Shown one piece after another: positions 59,134-64,000 of a stretch of 64,000 nt of DNA. Made by a program: the position numbers and the translations under genes. The DNA lies in the NCBI GenBank assembly GCA_903895725.1, contig CAITUV010000039.1, forward strand, positions 1-64,000, read 5' to 3'. Source of the stretch: an uncultured Myxococcales bacterium (GTDB taxonomy: Bacteria > Myxococcota_A > UBA9042 > CAIXZC01). The notes beneath the pieces were generated by a model. It had not been told where the DNA came from and did not search any database. It was given only the letters and a program-made list of their open reading frames with translations. The first letter of the stretch is position 1, and every line of letters begins with the position of its first letter.

Positions 59134-61189
59134 TTCCGCCTCCGTCTCGTTCGAGCAGCTTCCCCATGAAGTCCAGCCCGGCCGCCTTTCGGTAGACCCG
59201 AAGCACGGGAACCCCCTGGACCTGCACCTCGCTGACCGGTCCCAGCGTGTCCATCTGGCTCCAGTATCGCATCTCCTCCTCGGAGAAGCGCTCGTCGACG
59301 TCGAACAGCAGCACGTCCGGGGCATGACGGCGTGCCGCGCAGACGAGGTCATGCCGAAGCCAACCTTCGTGATGGTACATCGTGCAGGTTCCGAGGGTGG
59401 CGTCCTGGAAATCGAGGGTGGTGTTGGCAGGAAGCGTGCGGTTGAGGAAGCTCAGGGCCCCTCGGCTCGCATAGCTCCAATACTGCCGCTGCAAGCGGGC
59501 CCGGGCAGCCCCTCTGGGGCCACCGATAAGCTCGTTGAAGTAGCTGGTGCCGTGAGACACGAACTGGAGCGTGTCGCGTGCGGCGGGAGCGGTCAGCAAC
59601 GCGAGGAGCAACAGGGCCGCCAGCACGCGGACCGGCCGGATTCCGGCAAGGCGGCCCAAGGGGGGCAACGGTAACAGGGCGATGCCCTGTGCCGCCCAGC
59701 GCAGAACCAGTAGGAGGGCGTTGGAAGCCAGGATGCACATGAACGGGAACGCAAGCATCCAGTGCTTCACGCCGCCAAAGATCGGGGTAGCCGGATGGGC
59801 GATGAGCAGGATGGGGAAGAGCATGTTCACAAGCACGTACCAGCGCCTGCGGCTCCCCTCGACGTCGGAGGTCGGGCGCGGCCAGAGCAGCATGGCCAGA
59901 CCCGCCAGCGAGAGAAAGAGGAGGACCAGGGGCATGGTGAGCGCGGTCATGGTGAACGGGTAGTCCACCGGGAATGGTGGAGCCTGGTACGCTCTCCCGA
60001 AGTAGTACACGAAGTAATGCTCGTGATGCATGTGGAATGCAAGGTATTTCCCGAACGCAGATATCGTGTCGTACCAGACCCAGGGCCAGAAGGCGAACAG
60101 CATGGGAAGGCCGATTGCAGGCATGAGAAGGAAGGCCTTGGGAAAGTCGGGAAGGGTCCACTGGAAGCGTCCGACGCGACGGATGTCGCGGACCGAAACG
60201 ACCAGGTACCAGAGGAACAGGGTGACTGGAATGAAGAAGGCATTGAGCTTGGTCAGGAGCGCAAGGCCCCAGAGGACTCCGGTGGCAACGGCCCATTTCG
60301 TGGACCGCAGCGACTTGAGGAATGCCAGGACGCAGGCGAGGTCGAGCGCTGTGATGGGAATGTCGAAGCAGGTCAGGTGGGAGTGGTAGAAGGCCCGCGG
60401 GATGAACACGAAGAAGAGCACGGACAATGCCCCGATGAGGGCGGAGCCGAGCTCGACGGCGAGGAGGTAGAGCATGAGCACCAGCAGGGCGCCCATGAGG
60501 GCTCCCGGGAGCCGGTAAGCATCGGATTCCGTCAAGAGCTGGAGGGGACCGGAGGACTCCGCCTGGCAGGGTGTCTGCCACGACGCCTCGGAGTTCCTGG
60601 CGGCCTGTGAGCATAGGGCCGAGAGCTGGGAAGCATCCAGGTTGGATTCAACGATCTCGGCGGTTGCCGCGTGGGTCGAGCGTTCCACGATGCGCAGACG
60701 GCCTGCGACGCGCTGCGATGACCGCGGATCCTCTCCAATGGCCGAGGGCAGCAGGAGCGGCACTTCGTCTCCAGGCTCGAACCCGTGAGCCAGGCCAAGG
60801 TCGGTCACCTGCACCTTCCCGGAAGAATCGACCTCGATGGGACGCAGCTTCTTGCCGAAGAACCTCCACGATACTCCGAACAGGACTTTCATGAGCGGGG
60901 GGTGCTCGAAGTTGTTCTTCCAGACTTTCTTCACTTCCTTGCGGGACAGAAGGCGTTGGGTTTCCGCAGGCGAGTCGGAGCGGACGAGCTTGAGCAGCCA
61001 GTTGAGGTAGGTTCGGCCGTGGTCGAAGTAGAAGGTCTCGTCCCGGTTGAAGCCCATGGAGGTCGTGCTCATGACGAGCACGAGGTAGGCTGCGGCCAGA
61101 AGGCTTCCCACGGCAACATCGCGGCGACCGAACGGGCGGCCGAGGAGCAACCGGTTTCCGAGGGGAATGCGTTCGTTTCCCTGTTCCAT
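59123..61189 (-). CDS. GT39-type (PMT/ArnT-like) polyprenyl-linked sugar transferase
   Basis: 688 residues with about twelve membrane helices. The first periplasmic loop carries the NRDE motif of GT-C transferases. A long luminal loop (about 90-200) follows, with VDSSGKVQVTDLGLAHGFEPGD, and several helices have small Pro-rich turns. The family moves a sugar from a lipid carrier to protein or lipid. GAGG lies five bases before ATG 61189. Seven bases separate it from the upstream SDR. It may glycosylate one of the exported proteins of the region; this is inference. Confidence 0.75.
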   Translation of the reverse strand: MEQGNERIPLGNRLLLGRPFGRRDVAVGSLLAAAYLVLVMSTTSMGFNRDETFYFDHGRTYLNWLLKLVRSDSPAETQRLLSRKEVKKVWKNNFEHPPLMKVLFGVSWRFFGKKLRPIEVDSSGKVQVTDLGLAHGFEPGDEVPLLLPSAIGEDPRSSQRVAGRLRIVERSTHAATAEIVESNLDASQLSALCSQAARNSEASWQTPCQAESSGPLQLLTESDAYRLPGALMGALLVLMLYLLAVELGSALIGALSVLFFVFIPRAFYHSHLTCFDIPITALDLACVLAFLKSLRSTKWAVATGVLWGLALLTKLNAFFIPVTLFLWYLVVSVRDIRRVGRFQWTLPDFPKAFLLMPAIGLPMLFAFWPWVWYDTISAFGKYLAFHMHHEHYFVYYFGRAYQAPPFPVDYPFTMTALTMPLVLLFLSLAGLAMLLWPRPTSDVEGSRRRWYVLVNMLFPILLIAHPATPIFGGVKHWMLAFPFMCILASNALLLVLRWAAQGIALLPLPPLGRLAGIRPVRVLAALLLLALLTAPAARDTLQFVSHGTSYFNELIGGPRGAARARLQRQYWSYASRGALSFLNRTLPANTTLDFQDATLGTCTMYHHEGWLRHDLVCAARRHAPDVLLFDVDERFSEEEMRYWSQMDTLGPVSEVQVQGVPVLRVYRKAAGLDFMGKLLERDGGGNAL

Positions 61190-61196
61190 GTCCGCC

Positions 61197-61919
61197 TCAG
61201 AGCTTGCGATAGAGCCAGTGGGGGAGGATCCGCATGATGGCTGCAATGATGGACCAGCGCCGGGTCACGTAGGCGACCCGTTTCCGACAGCGGATGGCCC
61301 TGAGGATCTGCCGGGCCGCGACCTCCGGCCTGGCGACCCAGAACATGCCCTTCTGCCCTCGCGTCATGGGGGTGTCAACGAATCCGGGGCGGATGTCCGT
61401 GACCGTGATATTCAGCTTGCGCTGGTGGGAGATGGCGGCCAGCCCTTCGAGGTAGTTGGCCACGAAGGCTTTGGAGGCAGCGTACGCCGGTGCCTGGTTG
61501 CCGCCTCGGAGGGCTGCCACGGACGAGATGCCCACGAGGTGCCCCTTGCCCCGTGTGACGAAATGGGCCCAGGCAACTCCGGCGCAGGCGGCAAAGCCTT
61601 CCACGTTGGTGGCGATGGTGGCCTCCTCGTACTCCCACTTGAGCTTGCGATTGAGGAACCCGATGCCGGCGCACAGGACAACGAGGTCTACCGAGTCCAT
61701 GTCGCGAAGCAAGGCGCTCAGCCCGGCAATGGCCTCTTGGCTGAGCGACACGTCGATGGTCCGCACCCACGTGCGGGTGGGCAGCTCCGAAGCGACCTTC
61801 TCGAGGAGATCCAGCCGACGGGCAACCAGGCCGAGCTCGTACCCTTCCGCAGCCAAACCCCGAGCGAGCTCGAGTCCGATTCCGCTGCTTGCCCCGACGA
61901 CCACCGCGCGCCGCGTCAT
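61197..61919 (-). CDS. short-chain dehydrogenase/reductase
   Basis: 240 residues from ATG 61919, with GGAGG seven bases upstream and the stop of the upstream gene overlapping as ATGA. It has the TGxxxGxG-type site GASSGIGLELARGLA, LCAG in the NNAG position, the Ser of GISSVA, and the YAASK active-site motif. A PGFVDTPM segment marks the cofactor side. It would oxidise or reduce a hydroxyl with NAD(P). Substrate unknown. Second gene of the operon. Confidence 0.85.
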   Translation of the reverse strand: MTRRAVVVGASSGIGLELARGLAAEGYELGLVARRLDLLEKVASELPTRTWVRTIDVSLSQEAIAGLSALLRDMDSVDLVVLCAGIGFLNRKLKWEYEEATIATNVEGFAACAGVAWAHFVTRGKGHLVGISSVAALRGGNQAPAYAASKAFVANYLEGLAAISHQRKLNITVTDIRPGFVDTPMTRGQKGMFWVARPEVAARQILRAIRCRKRVAYVTRRWSIIAAIMRILPHWLYRKL

Positions 61920-62911
61920 GAGTGACCTCCATCGTCCCTCGGCGAAGGGAACCACACAACGGTCAAAGGTTCAAGCAGAACCCCGCTGGACTGGCTGCCG
62001 TCGGAGGAGCTCACGACGATTCGGTCCCCGGCGACGACCAGCTCCCGGCCTCCGGCAACGACCGTGCTCACCATCCGCCGGAACGCCCGGAGTCTGGACG
62101 AGCGGCTGAGTGCGAGGGGGGCCGATGGAGTGGACAGGGCATCGGACACGCCGTCGTAAAGAATGCGGCCCGACTCGACGCGTGCATCGTGCAGGTGGAG
62201 GAATCGGAACCGGTCGAAGGCGAGAACCACGCCGGACAGGAAGGCAGTCAGATCCTGTGCAGCCTCAGGGGCAAGTCGGGCGTGCCCTGCCCTTGCGGCG
62301 TCCAGGGAAGCCGTGCAGGAAAAGGAGCAGGGATACCAGGTCACCGGCGCTGCAAGGGGTGGGAAGAAGTTCAGGAGTGGACTTTCCGACACCAGGGACC
62401 GAACCATCCCGTTCGAGGGAGCTGAGCGGCCATAGGAGGCCACTACCACGGGGTCGTCCTGTCGGGGAAGGTCGGCAAAGGCGGCGGTGCAGCAGGGCGG
62501 GTAGCCGAGAAGCCGGCCCGCGGTGCGGATTGCCTCGGCTCGGCGGGGTCCGCCGGTCTTCTGCTCGTCCTCCACCCGGAGCAGCTCAGCGAGCACTTCG
62601 GGGCGGTGGGCCACGTACAGGGTGATGGGGTGTTTGAAAGTGCCCCCCGCCCTGCCCAGCAGACGGCTCTCCGGGCTGGGAAGAGCTCGTTGGTCCTTCA
62701 GAGAGGAAACCACATCTTGGATCGAGGCGATCTTCTGCCGCCAGCTGCGACCCTCGACAGGCGTGAGATCCTCGAGCTTGAGGGCGGGCTTGAGGCAGGC
62801 TGCGAAGAGGGCGGCCTCGACGTGTGCGTATTGCCAGACATCGGGGGAGACTCGAAAATCGGGGACAGCCCCGGTCATGCAGCGCTTGAGCCAGCGAATC
62901 GGATGTCGCAA
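61916..62911 (-). CDS. DUF483-like protein, first gene of the operon
   Basis: 331 residues. The start is TTG 62911 with AGGAGGAAG seven bases upstream. An ATG at 62878 would lose that ribosome site. Motifs LLGYPPCCTAAFAD (about 140-155) and WYPCSFSCTASLDAARAGHARL (about 200-220) resemble DUF483 proteins, where paired cysteines are conserved. The function of the family is not known to me; these cysteines could bind metal. It overlaps the SDR start by four bases and lies divergent from a U32-like gene across a symmetrical promoter. Confidence 0.55.
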   Translation of the reverse strand: MRHPIRWLKRCMTGAVPDFRVSPDVWQYAHVEAALFAACLKPALKLEDLTPVEGRSWRQKIASIQDVVSSLKDQRALPSPESRLLGRAGGTFKHPITLYVAHRPEVLAELLRVEDEQKTGGPRRAEAIRTAGRLLGYPPCCTAAFADLPRQDDPVVVASYGRSAPSNGMVRSLVSESPLLNFFPPLAAPVTWYPCSFSCTASLDAARAGHARLAPEAAQDLTAFLSGVVLAFDRFRFLHLHDARVESGRILYDGVSDALSTPSAPLALSRSSRLRAFRRMVSTVVAGGRELVVAGDRIVVSSSDGSQSSGVLLEPLTVVWFPSPRDDGGHS

Positions 62912-62942
62912 GTTCTTCCTCCTGCAGGGCGACAGGCGAGCC

Positions 62943-62976
62943 GGATTGTATCAGCAAACCCCGTCTGGTACAATCC
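62943..62976. promoter_or_regulatory. near-perfect palindromic bidirectional promoter
   Basis: Arms GGATTGTATCAG (62943-62954) and CTGGTACAATCC (62965-62976) pair at 11 of 12 positions around a 10-base spacer. Each strand carries a complete sigma70 promoter. The plus strand has TTGTAT (62946-62951)-N17-TACAAT (62969-62974), and the minus strand has TTGTAC-N17-TACAAT on the same bases. Predicted starts are near 62981 and 62939, giving leaders of about 59 and 28 bases. Confidence 0.7.
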
Positions 62977-63039
62977 GAGCCGGCTGCAGCCCGGAAGCAT
63001 CGTTTGCGTGTCCGGTCGCGTGGCAGCGCAAGGATCATC

Positions 63040-64000
63040 ATGCGTGTGGTGGTGGGGCTCCCGGGGTCATCGGACGGTGCTTACGTCGAGGCGCTGAAGT
63101 CTGCGGGGGCGGACGAGTTCTTCCTGGGGTACGTGCCCGCTTCCTGGCACCGAAGGCTCGGCTTCGAGGTGTCGCCCAATCGCCGGTATCGGCGCGGCCA
63201 GCAGGTCACTGATGCGGGCAGGCTGGCGGAGCTGTGTGCGGCGGCTGCCCCCTGCCCGGTCTCCGTCACGTTCAACGAACATTTCCTGACGAGCCGCTCG
63301 TGGCTCGGCGAGGACGTGCCGCAGGACGGGGCCGACAGCGGGGCCGGGACGATTTCCCCCGGACCCGCACGGATTCTGTTCGAAGAAGCTCTGGCTGCGG
63401 GTGTCCGGGCTGCCATCGTTGCTTCGCCCGCCGTGGCGGGCCTCCTTTCGAAGGAGTATCCGCAACTGTCCATCCACATGAGCGGGGACGGCGGCGCGTA
63501 CAACGCGGCGGCCTGCCGGATGCTGGGAGAGCTCGGAGTGCGGCGTGTGATCTTCCCCAGGGAGCTGCCGTTTGGCGACCTGGCGGCTACTGCAAGCATC
63601 GTGGCCGGGACGGGTATGGAGCTCGAGGCCTTCGTCATGGGCGAGCCGTGCGTCTACGATGGAGCACGCTGCTTCACCGAGCACGGCTATGGGTTTTCGT
63701 GTGACTTCTGCAACCACCATTCCGTTCGGCACATCACGGAGCGGGGCCGCGAGGGAGCCACTGCGCTTCCCTCGGCGGGTCCGGGCGAAGCAAGAATGCC
63801 CGGGGAGGCCGATGCCTTGCGCCTTGGCAAGTGCGGCTTGTGTGCGCTTCCTTATCTTTCGTGCGCGGGCGTGACGCACGTCAAGGTCCCCGGGCGGGCA
63901 TCGGTCGCACTGCCGGCCGTGAGAATGGTGCGGGCGGTCCTGGCATTGATGGGCCGGGGCGAGAAGGTCGGCGACGTCGGGGAATCCAGCATCGTCGGGG
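63040..64000 (+). CDS. U32-like peptidase family protein, 3' end outside the window
   Basis: At least 320 residues, open to the window edge. AAGGA lies six bases before ATG 63040. The start RVVVGLPGSSDGAYVEALKSAGADEFFLGYVP resembles the barrel opening of U32 proteins. The signature region is ELEAFVMGEPCVYDGARC, close to the U32 pattern E-x-F-x-x-G-x-x-C-x-x-x-G-x-x-C. More cysteines follow (FSCDFCNHH, KCGLCALPYLSC), suggesting a cluster or metal site as in the iron-sulfur U32 hydroxylases UbiU/V. Function could be hydroxylation, RNA modification or peptidase-like. It is divergent from the DUF483-like operon. Confidence 0.55.
   Translation, partial: MRVVVGLPGSSDGAYVEALKSAGADEFFLGYVPASWHRRLGFEVSPNRRYRRGQQVTDAGRLAELCAAAAPCPVSVTFNEHFLTSRSWLGEDVPQDGADSGAGTISPGPARILFEEALAAGVRAAIVASPAVAGLLSKEYPQLSIHMSGDGGAYNAAACRMLGELGVRRVIFPRELPFGDLAATASIVAGTGMELEAFVMGEPCVYDGARCFTEHGYGFSCDFCNHHSVRHITERGREGATALPSAGPGEARMPGEADALRLGKCGLCALPYLSCAGVTHVKVPGRASVALPAVRMVRAVLALMGRGEKVGDVGESSIVG

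Overview
This is 64 kb of GC-rich DNA that looks like the chromosome of a myxobacterium-like organism (Myxococcota or a related deltaproteobacterial lineage, probably uncultured). The evidence is the density of large secreted cysteine-rich proteins built from GKxCGxDGCGGxCGxC repeats, Dictyostelium-type cysteine repeats and thrombospondin type 3 repeats. IgGFc-binding, PEGA and MopE-type modules and MYXO-CTERM-like C-termini point the same way. Most genes have a clear GGAGG-type ribosome binding site, and gene density is high. No phage, plasmid or CRISPR array was seen. The only mobile element is the end of an IS66-type transposase at the left edge.

Left third (1-23.4 kb): an IS66 fragment, a cysteine-repeat remnant, a trypsin homologue whose catalytic Ser is Gly, and tRNA-Leu(TAA). 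Next come a lipoprotein combining cysteine repeats with a NodB deacetylase domain and an 11-repeat lipoprotein. A three-gene redox operon (rhodanese, MauE/DoxX-like, DsbA-like) and a three-gene lipoprotein operon with an IgGFc-binding protein follow. Then come several repeat lipoproteins, a broken gene, a LuxR-type regulator and a PEGA/coiled-coil protein.

Middle (23.4-45 kb): housekeeping genes are interspersed. These are coaE, an NAD-dependent reductase bracketed by a 75-bp inverted repeat, and an operon of radical SAM protein, beta-propeller lipoprotein and homocysteine methyltransferase/MTHFR. A recD2-like helicase/RNase R-like pair follows. Two more PEGA-type membrane proteins, a repeat lipoprotein, a small redox/barrel cluster with a Rieske protein, a 1,179-residue repeat protein and an Ldh2-type dehydrogenase complete this part.

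Right third (45-64 kb): a von Willebrand A protein diverges from an old-yellow-enzyme/dienoyl-CoA-reductase-like enzyme. Next are a lipoprotein with 24 CPxGxxWDGKRCV repeats, an RluA-type pseudouridine synthase, a 7-repeat MYXO-CTERM protein, a CAP-domain protein and a PilB/GspE ATPase with an N-terminal cyclic-nucleotide-binding-like domain. The last block is a five-gene operon (DUF483-like, SDR, GT39, DUF6485, beta-propeller) transcribed divergently from a U32-like gene, with a near-perfect palindromic promoter between them.

The theme is an investment in disulfide-rich surface or secreted proteins. The DsbA/MauE/rhodanese operon could serve their folding. A 14-bp palindrome, CCCCCAWWTGGGGG and variants, lies upstream of five or six of these genes and may mark a co-regulated set.
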